Assembly: GCA_012729315.1 (NCBI GenBank)
Contig: JAAYDI010000028.1
Span: 1 to 64,000, forward strand
Origin: Planctomycetaceae bacterium
Lineage (GTDB): Bacteria > Planctomycetota > Planctomycetia > Pirellulales > Pirellulaceae
DNA length: 64,000 nucleotides
Direction of reading: 5' to 3'
Part shown: one piece after another, positions 9,113-17,849 of the stretch
Layout of the letters: each line of letters opens with the position of its first letter
Position numbering within the stretch: position 1 is the stretch's first letter
Made by a program: the position numbers and the translations under genes
Notes under the pieces: generated by a model
Told to the model about the DNA's origin: nothing
Seen by the model: the letters and a program-made list of their open reading frames with translations, nothing else
The model's database searches: none

Positions 9113-11248
9113 ATGAACCACCCGTTGCTCGGCATCGCGAGCTGCGTTGCTATGTTTGCGTTCGGATCACTGCATGCCGACCAGGCCGACCAGGCCGACC
9201 AGAGGAGTTATCTCGCTCCCGAGTCGTTCGCATCCGGGCTGGAAGGCTGGGAGCCGGTTGGCGAAGCGTCATTTCTTGTCGACGCCGCGGTACGGCACGA
9301 CGACCTGAACTCAGCATGTATCCGCATTCAGCCGGCGGGCGCGCTCGGCTACCAGCAGCTTCGCCGCGAGTTTTCGGATGACATCCGGGAGGGTGACGAG
9401 TTGAAGGCGACTGTGTGGGTCCGGTCCGAGGGAGTCCATGAGAATCCAGGCGCGTATCTGGCGCTGGAGTTCGTCGGGGCTGACGGCTCACGAGCTGGCA
9501 TCGCACACAGCCGCGGTTCGGCTGCCAACGGCGCGAATGGCTGGGATCGGCTGGAAGCCTCCGGTTCAGTACCGGCCGGGACACATGTCGCGCGTCTGAG
9601 TCTGATCCTGCACGCGCACGGCACAGCGTGGTTCAGCGGCCCAGCGCTGGAGCGTCTGAGCCGGCAACCGGCCTGGCCCGACCTGGGTGACCGAGTGCGT
9701 CACATTGCAGTGACTGCCGCTGACGTTGCCAATCCAGATTTCGGCGGCGTCGGGTTCCATGCGTTCCACCACATTTTCCCCACGACTGAAGAGGATTTGA
9801 ACGAGGTCATTTTCAAGCGCTGGCGCGAGCTCAATCCCTCGTTTGTTCGTCTCAACGATAACTGGGATTACGACCGGCCCACAATGGAGCGCATCGCCCG
9901 GCACATGGTGATGATGCAGAAGACGGGTACGGAGATCTACCTGACCTCGTGGAACCCGCCCGACGTGCGCGACGACGCCGAGCTGGCCGCCTGGGCGCGC
10001 CGTGTGGCAGACAACCTCGAGTTCTATGTGCGTGCCAAGGGCCTGACCAATATCCGAACCTACTGCATGACCAACGAGCTGTCGCTCGCCGGATGGGGCC
10101 GCCTGACCGGCGACCTGCCGCGCTTCCGCCAGTATCATCAGGTTCTCGCCACGGAGTTCAAACGCCGCGAGCTCCCCGTCGGGCTGCTGGCCACTGATGC
10201 GTCCCCCGTGGACTACTGGCATACGATTGCCTGGGCTGCGGAGAACATGGACGAGATCACTGCCGTCTACGGCGGGCACCACTACTTCAACGACCAGGGC
10301 CCCGACGATGAACGCTTCTACCCATGGTTTTTGCGCAAGCTCGAATGGGGTGTCGGCGTCGCGCGCGACAGGAACAAGCCATTCATTCTGGGCGAGTTCG
10401 GCGCGAAGCAGGATGGTCGCACCGTGGACGGCATCCGTCTCGACCGCTGCGTCTACTTCGAGACGCCGCTGGAACCGCTGGTGACCCTGCAGCTTGCCGA
10501 GGCCGCCATCGCTTCCATCAACGCGGGTGTCCATGGCCTGGGCTACTGGACGTTCATGGACCTTGTGGACGACTTCAGTCCGGGTTACCTGAACCGCTGG
10601 GGCACGTTCCGCGCCAGTGGCGCTGACCGATCCACGCGTGCCATCTACTACGGCTACGGTCTGCTCACCCGCTACTTCCGCGGTCCGTCGACGGCCTATC
10701 GCGTCGCCACCGACGATCCGCGGCTGCGAGCTGCCTCCGTGCACCACCGTGACGGCTCGTGGAGCATCGCCGTTGTCAACCGGAACACGCGCGCAACCAC
10801 GTTCGAGCTGGCCGTGCCCGAGCAGCGGGACAGCGTTCCGATGCGGACCTATGCGTACGACCCCGACGCGGTGCGCCACCATCCGCATGGCGACCTGCCG
10901 GGACCGTCGGGCAGCGTCACGCTTCGGGCCGGCAAGCTCCGCGATACGGTCGCCCCGATGTCGCTTGTCGTCTACACGAGCGGATTCGATGACACGGCCC
11001 CGCCCGCCGTCGAGGACGTCCAGCACACCTCATCGGACGAAGGGGTCCGGGTGTCCTGGCAACCGGTGTCTGTACCAGACCTGTGTTATTACCGCGTGTA
11101 CCGGCTGCACGGAGACGCGAGAACGCAGATCGGTTCCACGATCGCCACCGCGTTGCTGGACCGCACGCCAGTGGCGGGCGCCCGTTATGCTGTGACCGCC
11201 GTGGACATGTCGGGCAACGAGGGTCGCCAGACAGCGCACGGCAACTGA
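9113..11248 (+). CDS. Secreted glycoside hydrolase (GH5/GH39-like) with CBM-like and FN3 domains
   Basis: 711 residues. The ATG at 9113 follows AAGGAGTAAGGAG and starts a signal peptide; an upstream in-frame extension to 8939 has no signal character. Residues about 30-190 look like a CBM4/9-type jelly roll (SFASGLEGWEPVGEASF). The TIM-barrel domain has a probable acid/base Glu at residue 322 (CMTNELS) and nucleophile Glu at 428 (LGEFGAK), the clan GH-A arrangement. Residues about 620-711 form a fibronectin type III domain (VRVSWQPVSVPDLCYYRVYR). Just after the signal peptide three 9-bp units encode a repeated ADQ tripeptide (9176-9202). An exo- or endo-glycosidase on a beta-linked polysaccharide is likely; the exact family is not assigned. 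Confidence 0.8.
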   Translation: MNHPLLGIASCVAMFAFGSLHADQADQADQRSYLAPESFASGLEGWEPVGEASFLVDAAVRHDDLNSACIRIQPAGALGYQQLRREFSDDIREGDELKATVWVRSEGVHENPGAYLALEFVGADGSRAGIAHSRGSAANGANGWDRLEASGSVPAGTHVARLSLILHAHGTAWFSGPALERLSRQPAWPDLGDRVRHIAVTAADVANPDFGGVGFHAFHHIFPTTEEDLNEVIFKRWRELNPSFVRLNDNWDYDRPTMERIARHMVMMQKTGTEIYLTSWNPPDVRDDAELAAWARRVADNLEFYVRAKGLTNIRTYCMTNELSLAGWGRLTGDLPRFRQYHQVLATEFKRRELPVGLLATDASPVDYWHTIAWAAENMDEITAVYGGHHYFNDQGPDDERFYPWFLRKLEWGVGVARDRNKPFILGEFGAKQDGRTVDGIRLDRCVYFETPLEPLVTLQLAEAAIASINAGVHGLGYWTFMDLVDDFSPGYLNRWGTFRASGADRSTRAIYYGYGLLTRYFRGPSTAYRVATDDPRLRAASVHHRDGSWSIAVVNRNTRATTFELAVPEQRDSVPMRTYAYDPDAVRHHPHGDLPGPSGSVTLRAGKLRDTVAPMSLVVYTSGFDDTAPPAVEDVQHTSSDEGVRVSWQPVSVPDLCYYRVYRLHGDARTQIGSTIATALLDRTPVAGARYAVTAVDMSGNEGRQTAHGN

Positions 11249-11318
11249 AATGAGCTATTACGGGAATGACAATTCCTACATGCTCGACATGATGCGCACG
11301 TACCCCGGCGTCTTCGAC

Positions 11319-11475
11319 CGTCGTCTTGAGCCGCAACGCGGCGACACTGACACAGCCCGGGGTAAGCCGCGCGGCGCCACCCGTGGGTACGCGTGCCCGA
11401 GAACATGCCGGTCGAGCCGCAGACGCCGCGCGGCGCCGGCGGTCTCCGAGACCGAAAACAGCCGCGGCTGGCGTG
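11319..11475. repeat. Dispersed intergenic repeat, module A (copy 1)
   Basis: This block begins GTCGTCTTGAGCCGCAACGC and includes CCCGGGGTAAGCCGCG, GCGGCGCCACCCGTGGGTAC and CGTGCCCGAGAACATG. It recurs at about 29791 and 36242. It fills most of the 296-base spacer between the GH-like gene and the sialidase-SGNH gene. Small open frames across it are repeat artefacts. Confidence 0.85.
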
Positions 11476-11544
11476 GTGCGCACAGGCATGCCGCCGAGAT
11501 CAGAGATCCGGCACCGCGCTGACGCGTGCAGCTTGTCTTCGCGA

Positions 11545-13365
11545 TCAGTGCAACTGTTCTCGCAGGACCGGCATCAGCAGGTCGGTGATGATCTGGTGCC
11601 CGGCGTCGTCGGGGTGAACGCCATCGAGCAGCACCTGGTCCACGTCTGGGGTGTTCAGTGCGGCATACACATCCACCAGCGGCACCGCCAGTTCGGCCGC
11701 GAGCCGGCGTACGACCTGGTTGTAGCCGGCAAGCACGGGGGTGTCGAGGCCGTCGACCTCGTCCGGACGGTAGGGCGGCCGGCCGTAGAGCTGGCGGAGA
11801 TGCGACGTCCAGCGCGTCGGGTTGGTCGTCATCAGCACGGGCCTGACGTGCTGCGCGCGCAGCGTGTCGATCATCCAGCGCAGGTTCTGCTCGTAATCAG
11901 CCAGGGACACACGTGCGGCCGTGGCGGGCGGGTCCTTCCATACATCGACGGACGCGTCGTTGAGGCCGAACTGGATGACCACCACGCGCGGCTGGTGGGC
12001 CAGCACATCCTGCGCGAAACGCGCGCGGGCGTCCTGCGTCGTGTTGCCCCCCACGCCGGCATTATGCACCGACAGCGTCAGACCTGCGTTCCGCAACGTT
12101 TCCCGCACCCGCACGGCATAGACTTTTTCCACTGCTCCCGGTCGCTCCGCGGTTGTTGAATCGCCGAACATGACGATTCCGCCCGGCTGCGGCGGCGGCT
12201 CGTACACCGGGATCGTGCCGCGTTCCAGGTCAGCCACGTTGATCATCATGCGCAGGCCGCCTTGCATCGTCGTGATCCACAACTCGCCAGGCCGGCGTTC
12301 GTAGAGATAGGGATACGAGACCCGGCCTCCATCGCCGTAGCTGGCCGCGACAACCTGCGGCGGAGACCACGTCGCGCACTCGTCCGACGAGAACGCGATG
12401 GACAGCTCTTCCCGGCTGTGGCCACTGTCTGGGCAGTGGCGCGGCGGATGGTTCCACAGCAGCGCGATGCGCCCGTCTGCCAACCGCGCCAGTTGCGCAC
12501 AGCACGTCACAGACTTGACCGACGACTGCTGGAAATCCTCCCACCACAAGCCGCCGTTGTGCGAGACGGCCTGGTATAGCCAGCCGGTCTCCGTGCGGAT
12601 CAGTTGATACAGTGAACCATCGCTGCGTTCGACGACAGTGCCTTCACAGGAACCTGCGTGATCGTGCTGGCCCTGGCCGATGTCCAGCACGTTGCTGCGC
12701 TGCCACGTGCACCCCTGATCGTCGGACACGAACACGACCGTGGCATGACGCCAGGCCGGAATAATCTCCTGCCCCACCAGTACGATCCGGCCGGTCCTGG
12801 TTTCAATCAACGAGTGAATACACCCACACCAAGGCCTGTTCAGACAGACCGGTTCCTCCCAGGTCTTCCCGTCGTCCAGACTCCGGCACACGTAGATGGG
12901 CAGCACGAAATCCTGCCACCGCGTGTCTTGCTCCCCCCAGTTCCAGTCCGGCGGGGATGCCTGCTCCTTCAAGTTCATCCACGCGGCGATGATCACGCCA
13001 TCACGCGTACGCAACAGCGCCCGCTCGTTGCTGATGCTGTACGTCTGCTCGTCGCGGAAGATCGGTGTGGAGGTCCAGGTCTGGCCTTCATCGGCGCTGT
13101 GCAACGCCTGCTGCGTGTCGGCGCACAGTACGCCGCCATCGCCCGTGGTCACAAACGGCCCCTGATGCGTGAATGGCAACGGCACGGCATAAGGATGCAG
13201 CGTCAGCGGTCGGTCCGCGGCGTACCCGTTTCCGGCCCACAGAGCCGGCACCAGCATGGCGGCCGACAACATGACAGTGAGCGCGTTCGTGCTGCGCACC
13301 ACAGTCCCCACGCCTGCCGCCACCGACGGCAGAATTCCTGTCACAGGTCGATTGATCGTTTGCAT
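11545..13365 (-). CDS. Secreted sialidase/BNR-propeller protein fused to SGNH/GDSL esterase
   Basis: 606 residues; the ATG follows AAGGAG. A hydrophobic signal segment lies near residues 28-46. Residues about 60-390 are a BNR-type six-blade propeller (DEGQTWTST, DDGKTWEEP, DDQGCTWQR Asp-box repeats) of the sialidase superfamily. Residues about 395-606 are an SGNH hydrolase: Ser403 in MFGDSTTAERP (block I), the GNTTQD Asn block, GLNDAS (block III) and Asp581/His584 in DGVHPDDAGH (block V). All four SGNH blocks are present, so esterase activity is likely. The pairing suggests removal of an acyl group and then, or together with, a terminal sugar. Divergent from the M14-like gene. Confidence 0.87.
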   Translation of the reverse strand: MQTINRPVTGILPSVAAGVGTVVRSTNALTVMLSAAMLVPALWAGNGYAADRPLTLHPYAVPLPFTHQGPFVTTGDGGVLCADTQQALHSADEGQTWTSTPIFRDEQTYSISNERALLRTRDGVIIAAWMNLKEQASPPDWNWGEQDTRWQDFVLPIYVCRSLDDGKTWEEPVCLNRPWCGCIHSLIETRTGRIVLVGQEIIPAWRHATVVFVSDDQGCTWQRSNVLDIGQGQHDHAGSCEGTVVERSDGSLYQLIRTETGWLYQAVSHNGGLWWEDFQQSSVKSVTCCAQLARLADGRIALLWNHPPRHCPDSGHSREELSIAFSSDECATWSPPQVVAASYGDGGRVSYPYLYERRPGELWITTMQGGLRMMINVADLERGTIPVYEPPPQPGGIVMFGDSTTAERPGAVEKVYAVRVRETLRNAGLTLSVHNAGVGGNTTQDARARFAQDVLAHQPRVVVIQFGLNDASVDVWKDPPATAARVSLADYEQNLRWMIDTLRAQHVRPVLMTTNPTRWTSHLRQLYGRPPYRPDEVDGLDTPVLAGYNQVVRRLAAELAVPLVDVYAALNTPDVDQVLLDGVHPDDAGHQIITDLLMPVLREQLH

Positions 13366-13413
13366 GCCGTTCTCCTTGCCAGGTACATCTTGACGGTAGG
13401 ACTCGTCAGCTCG

Positions 13414-13443
13414 GACCTTTCACACCACGACCTTTCACACCAC
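13414..13443. repeat. Perfect 15-bp tandem duplication
   Basis: GACCTTTCACACCAC occurs at 13414-13428 and 13429-13443 without mismatch. It lies in the divergent spacer between the sialidase-SGNH gene and the M14-like gene, where promoters for both must lie. Confidence 0.95.
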
Positions 13444-13546
13444 GGGTTCTGGCAACGGGTGCAATTCTGGTTGATAATCGGGCGTGGAGCCCCGGACCAG
13501 AGAACTGCAGTTTTCTTACACCGTCACTCCCAACCCGGAGACCCTC

Positions 13547-14791
13547 ATGCGCGCATTGATTCGCTTCCTGGGTATTCTGCTGGCACTGATGGCCGCCACT
13601 GGCCGTGCCAGTGAGATTCAGATTGACACGGGGCCCGGTGGGAATATAACCGTCCAGCGCATCGTCGACCAGACCGCGTGGGTCGCGCCGGATCAGCGGG
13701 ACATTCAGGCGGGACAGTGGTGGTTCTACTGGAGTTTTCGTCTGAGAGCGCCTGCCGAGACGCCCGTCAAGATCGTCTTCACGGGCCAGAACCCGTTGGG
13801 TGTGCGCGGACCGGCGTACAGTCTGGACGGTGGCGCGACCTGGCAGTGGCTTGGAGGCGACAAGGTAGAGTCCTTCCGGCACGAGGACCAGCCGGCGTGG
13901 TCATTCGAGGCGTGCGTGCCGCAGGCGGCCAGCGAGGTGCTGTACGCCTTCTGCCCGCACTACCGTGCAGCCCATCTTCACGCCTGGCTGGAGCAGCAAA
14001 CCCCGGCTTCGCCCCTGGAGGTCGGCGAACTGTGCCGTAGCCGCCAGGGCCGCGTGGTGGAACTGATCCGTGCCGGGTGCCTCGATCAGGCACGTGCCCG
14101 CGGCACGGTGCTGCTCACCTCCCGGTCCCATGCCTGCGAGGCAATGGCCACGTATGCGCTGGAGGGGTTCCTCTCCGCCGTGCTGGCCGACGACGCCTGT
14201 GGCCGCCAGTGGCAGCAGAACTGGGAAGTGCTCGCTGTTCCATTCCTCGACAAAGACGGCGTCGAAAACGGGGATTCCGGCAAGAACCGCGCGCCTCACG
14301 ACCACAACCGGGACTACAACGAGCAGCCACTGTACCCGGAGATCGCAGCGTTGATGAAGCGAGGCGCGGCACTGCAAGATCGCATCGTTGCGGTGCTCGA
14401 CCTGCACTGCCCCTGGATTCGGGGTGAGTGGAACGATCGCGCGTATTTCGTCGGCCCGAATCACGCGGAGTTCTGGAACAAGCAGCGCCGGTACGCGGCG
14501 ATCCTGGCACGCGCCCAGACCGGCCCGCTGCGATTCCGAGAAGAGGACTGCCTGCCCTTCGGCACCGCATGGAACACGGGCAGCAACTGGCAGCAAGGCA
14601 AGTCCTGTGCGGACTGGGCGCGCGAGGCTTTCCCCCGCGCTGAGCTGGTCACCAGCCTGGAACTCCCGTACGCCGATGCTTTGGGCGCCGAAGTCAACGC
14701 CGACAGCGCCCGCGCGTTTGGCCGCGATCTGGCCCGCGCGCTGGTCGAAATGCTCGACCAGCAACGGATCGCTCCACTGGAAGAACCGTGA
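13547..14791 (+). CDS. Secreted M14-family zinc carboxypeptidase-like protein
   Basis: 414 residues; the ATG at 13547 has a GGAG element nine bases upstream and opens a signal peptide (LIRFLGILLALMAATGRAS). Residues about 25-150 are a beta-rich N-terminal domain found with bacterial M14-like peptidases. The HxxE zinc motif is H195-x-x-E198 in SRSHACEAM. It is followed by PHDHNRDYNE (the substrate-carboxylate region) and DLHCPW, where the third zinc His is expected. The order and spacing fit the M14 succinylglutamate desuccinylase/carboxypeptidase clan. Catalytic Glu near the C-terminus is probably in TSLELPY. It likely trims peptides or glycopeptides outside the cytoplasm. Confidence 0.8.
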   Translation: MRALIRFLGILLALMAATGRASEIQIDTGPGGNITVQRIVDQTAWVAPDQRDIQAGQWWFYWSFRLRAPAETPVKIVFTGQNPLGVRGPAYSLDGGATWQWLGGDKVESFRHEDQPAWSFEACVPQAASEVLYAFCPHYRAAHLHAWLEQQTPASPLEVGELCRSRQGRVVELIRAGCLDQARARGTVLLTSRSHACEAMATYALEGFLSAVLADDACGRQWQQNWEVLAVPFLDKDGVENGDSGKNRAPHDHNRDYNEQPLYPEIAALMKRGAALQDRIVAVLDLHCPWIRGEWNDRAYFVGPNHAEFWNKQRRYAAILARAQTGPLRFREEDCLPFGTAWNTGSNWQQGKSCADWAREAFPRAELVTSLELPYADALGAEVNADSARAFGRDLARALVEMLDQQRIAPLEEP

Positions 14792-15029
14792 CACGCTGGT
14801 CCGCCACTGGACTGGCCGCCCGCCTTTCGACACCCAACCGCCAGGCTGCTCGACTCACCGGCGTGAACCGCCCATCGCAGTGTGGCACACCTGGTGAAAT
14901 CGTGCACTGGCCACATGTCCCACTCCCATTCCATGCGCGCTCTTTGTGTGGGACAATACGTGCGACAGTGTGTGAGACAATGCGGGTTGAGAAACGGTCA
15001 CTTTCTTGACAGCTGGAGGAGCAGGAGCA

Positions 15030-16580
15030 ATGCGCGCGCAAGTACGACGAGTCAAAGCGATAGGTGTGTTGGCGGTCTTGGGCCTGATGTTCGGTGGCCT
15101 CCCGGCACAGGCGGATGTCACGCTCCCACACGTCATCGGTTCGAACATGGTGTTGCAGCGAGACGCGCCGATACGTTTCTGGGGGTGGGCAGCGCCGAAC
15201 GAGAAAGTGACGGTGACCTGTGCGGGGCTGGAAGCGAGCGCGACTGCCGACTCGCGCGGCGAGTGGCAGCTGAGCCTGTCTCCGCTTGCGGCCGGCGGAC
15301 CACACACCGTGACGGTGCGCGGCACCAACACGATCGAACTCACGAACGTTCTGGTCGGTGAAGTGTGGGTGTGCTCGGGCCAGTCCAACATGGAGATGGG
15401 AATCGGTGTGTGTTTCGATGCCGAGCAGGAGATCGCGAAGGCGGACCACCCTGAGATCCGGCTCTTCGACGTCCCCAAGGTGCCGGCAGGTGAGCCGGCG
15501 AAGGATGTCGACGCGGCGTGGAAAGTGTGCAGTCCGGCGACGGTGGCCGAGGGTGGTTGGGGTGGCTTCTCGGCCGTGGCCTATTATTTCGGGCGCCAGA
15601 TCCACCAGGAACTCGGCGTACCCGTCGGCATCATTGATACGTCCTGGGGCGGTACGCGGATCGAGCCCTGGACGCCGCCGGCGGGCTTCGCTGCCGTGCC
15701 CGCGGTCCAGAATGTCCTCGACATCATCGCCCAGGCCAACGCAGACTACCGCACGGCCCTGTCGGCGGCGACCGATGCGATTGCAGAGTGGGTGCCCGTG
15801 GCGCGCCAGGCACTCGCAAGTGAAGGACAGGTGCCGGCACCGCCCGCGTGGCCCAACCACCCGCTCAACAACCCTGGCCGGCCGACAGGATTGTACAACG
15901 GAATGATCCACCCGCTCGTCCCCTTCGCGATCCGCGGCGCAATCTGGTACCAGGGCGAAGCCAACCGGGCGGACGGGATGCTGTACCACGAGAAGATGAA
16001 GGCGTTGATTGCCGGCTGGCGCTCCGTATGGCAGCAAGGCGACTTCCCCTTCTACTACGTTCAGCTTGCGCCGTTCATCTACGGGAATGATGACCCGGCG
16101 ATTCTGCCCCGTTGCTGGGAGGCGCAGACAGCAACCCTCGCGGTCAAGAACACCGGGATGGCTGTAACGGTCGACATCAGCGAGTTGCGCGATATACACC
16201 CGCGCAACAAGCGTGATGTTGGAAAGCGTCTGGCCTTGTGGGCGCTGGCCAAGGACTACGGCAAAACCGATCTCGTCTATTCAGGCCCTCTCTACAAGTC
16301 GATGGAGGTGGCGGGCGACAAGGTACGCCTCTCCTTCGACCACACCGGAAGTGGACTCGTCTCGCGCGACGGCAAGGATCTCTCATGGTTCGAGATTGCG
16401 GGAGCCGACAAGGTGTTCGTCCCGGCGAAGGCCGCGATTGACGGCGCCAGCGTCCTCGTCTGGAGCGACAAAGTCGCCGCGCCAGTGGCGGTCAGATTCG
16501 GGTGGTCCCAGGAGGCCGAACCGAACCTCAGCAACAAAGAAGGCTTGCCCGCCTCGCCCTTCCGCACAGATCAGTGGTGA
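15030..16580 (+). CDS. Secreted sialate O-acetylesterase
   Basis: 516 residues; ATG at 15030 directly after AGGAG, with a signal peptide ending near PAQA (residues 20-27). The family block I is VCSGQSNMEM with catalytic Ser119. Further SASA-family hallmarks are the GIIDTSWGGTRIEPW segment, GMIHPLVPFAIRGAIWYQGE and the ELRDIHPRNK segment supplying the Asp/His pair. An N-terminal beta domain (LPHVIGSNMVLQRD, FWGWA) is typical of the family. It removes O-acetyl groups from sialic acids or acetylated polysaccharides. The next gene downstream, 61 bases away, is a sialidase, so an esterase-sialidase pair is likely. Confidence 0.93.
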   Translation: MRAQVRRVKAIGVLAVLGLMFGGLPAQADVTLPHVIGSNMVLQRDAPIRFWGWAAPNEKVTVTCAGLEASATADSRGEWQLSLSPLAAGGPHTVTVRGTNTIELTNVLVGEVWVCSGQSNMEMGIGVCFDAEQEIAKADHPEIRLFDVPKVPAGEPAKDVDAAWKVCSPATVAEGGWGGFSAVAYYFGRQIHQELGVPVGIIDTSWGGTRIEPWTPPAGFAAVPAVQNVLDIIAQANADYRTALSAATDAIAEWVPVARQALASEGQVPAPPAWPNHPLNNPGRPTGLYNGMIHPLVPFAIRGAIWYQGEANRADGMLYHEKMKALIAGWRSVWQQGDFPFYYVQLAPFIYGNDDPAILPRCWEAQTATLAVKNTGMAVTVDISELRDIHPRNKRDVGKRLALWALAKDYGKTDLVYSGPLYKSMEVAGDKVRLSFDHTGSGLVSRDGKDLSWFEIAGADKVFVPAKAAIDGASVLVWSDKVAAPVAVRFGWSQEAEPNLSNKEGLPASPFRTDQW

Positions 16581-16641
16581 CGACTCGTGTTCCGCATGAC
16601 CTTGATCTTGTGTCCGCGTGACCTGGATAAGGAGTGGCAAG

Positions 16642-17784
16642 ATGAGACTGGTAGCCATAGCCGGTGCATTGGCGTTGGTCGCGTGTTCGGCAAGTCGTCC
16701 TGACGCGGCAGAACCGGAATACGCACCGCCGCAGTATGTCGGTCCGCCGACGGAATCCCGCGCGGTGACCAACCGCGCGTTCGTGGGCATTCCCAGCATC
16801 GCCGTCACTCCCGCCGGCCGCCTGTGGGCGACCTGGTATGCCGGAGTCACTGCGGGCGAAGACCACAACAACTACGTTGTACTGAGCACCAGCGGCGACA
16901 ACGGCAAGACCTGGAAGGAAATCCTGGTCGTTGACCCCGATGCGGACGGACCCCGTCGCACCTTCGATCCGGAGCTCTGGATGACGCCCAACGGAACGCT
17001 GCGTTGGAGCTGGTCGGATCGGGAACGCGGGGACCCGAAGACGGACGGCCTGTGGATGATCGAGTTCTCCGATCCGGAGTCGGAACAGTCGCCGTGGAGC
17101 CAGCCGGTCCGCCTGACGACCGGCGTGATGATGTGCAAACCACTGGTGCTGACGACTGGCGAATGGGTGCTGCCGGTCTGCACGTGGTTCACCGAGCAGA
17201 GTTCAAAGATGGTCGTCTCGACGGACTCTGGCAAGACGTGGTCCCTCCGCGGCGGCGCAACGTTACCCGAGGAAGACCGGTTGTTCGACGAGCACATGTT
17301 CGTGGAACGTCACGACGGCTCCCTCTGGCTCTTGTCGCGCACCAAATACGGAATTGCCGAAAGCGTCTCGACGGATCGCGGCGTAACCTGGCCCGCGATG
17401 CAGCCGTCCAAGTTGAAGCATCCGTCCGCGCGGTTCTTCATTCGCCGTCTGTCGTCGGGTAACCTGCTGCTGGTGAAACACGGACCGCTTTACCAGCAGA
17501 CCGGTAGATCGCACTTGACGGCCTATGTCTCCCAGGACGACGGCGCGAGCTGGCTGGGGGGGCTCATGCTCGATGAACGCGACGGCGTTTCGTATCCGGA
17601 CGGCCAGCAGGACGAGACCGGGCTGATCCGCATTATCTACGATTACAGCCGGACCGGCGAACGCCTTATCCTGATGGCCTCGTTCCGTGAAGAAGATGTT
17701 CTTACCGGCCGAGCCGACTCGGCGAGCGTCCAACTGCGACAGCTTGTGAGCCAGGGCACCGGCGGTCGGCAGGAGCACAACTGA
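16642..17784 (+). CDS. Sialidase-family (BNR repeat) lipoprotein
   Basis: 380 residues; ATG at 16642 after a GGAG element. The N-terminus MRLVAIAGALALVAC is a lipoprotein signal with Cys15 as the lipidation site, so the enzyme is probably membrane anchored. Asp-box/BNR motifs are visible: SGDNGKTWKE, STDSGKTWSLR, STDRGVTWP and SQDDGASW, spaced as propeller blades. A FVGIPSIAVTPAGRLWATWY start to the propeller matches exo-alpha-sialidase relatives. It lies 61 bases after the sialate O-acetylesterase, probably co-transcribed. The exact glycosidic bond is inferred. Confidence 0.85.
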   Translation: MRLVAIAGALALVACSASRPDAAEPEYAPPQYVGPPTESRAVTNRAFVGIPSIAVTPAGRLWATWYAGVTAGEDHNNYVVLSTSGDNGKTWKEILVVDPDADGPRRTFDPELWMTPNGTLRWSWSDRERGDPKTDGLWMIEFSDPESEQSPWSQPVRLTTGVMMCKPLVLTTGEWVLPVCTWFTEQSSKMVVSTDSGKTWSLRGGATLPEEDRLFDEHMFVERHDGSLWLLSRTKYGIAESVSTDRGVTWPAMQPSKLKHPSARFFIRRLSSGNLLLVKHGPLYQQTGRSHLTAYVSQDDGASWLGGLMLDERDGVSYPDGQQDETGLIRIIYDYSRTGERLILMASFREEDVLTGRADSASVQLRQLVSQGTGGRQEHN

Positions 17785-17849
17785 GATCCCGGCGCTGCGT
17801 CGCCGCTGCAACAGTCCTCGCGGTCGCTCCATGCCCGCGTGCCGCGCGG

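Noticed and set aside
11250-11522. Small frames in the spacer after the GH-like gene
   Set aside because: They run through module A; similar frames appear at the other copies because of the DNA repeat, not because of a protein.
14946-14985. Apparent CRISPR-like or operator repeat (GGGACAATACG and GAGACAATGCG)
   Set aside because: Only two imperfect copies about 24 bases apart; better explained as an old tandem duplication.
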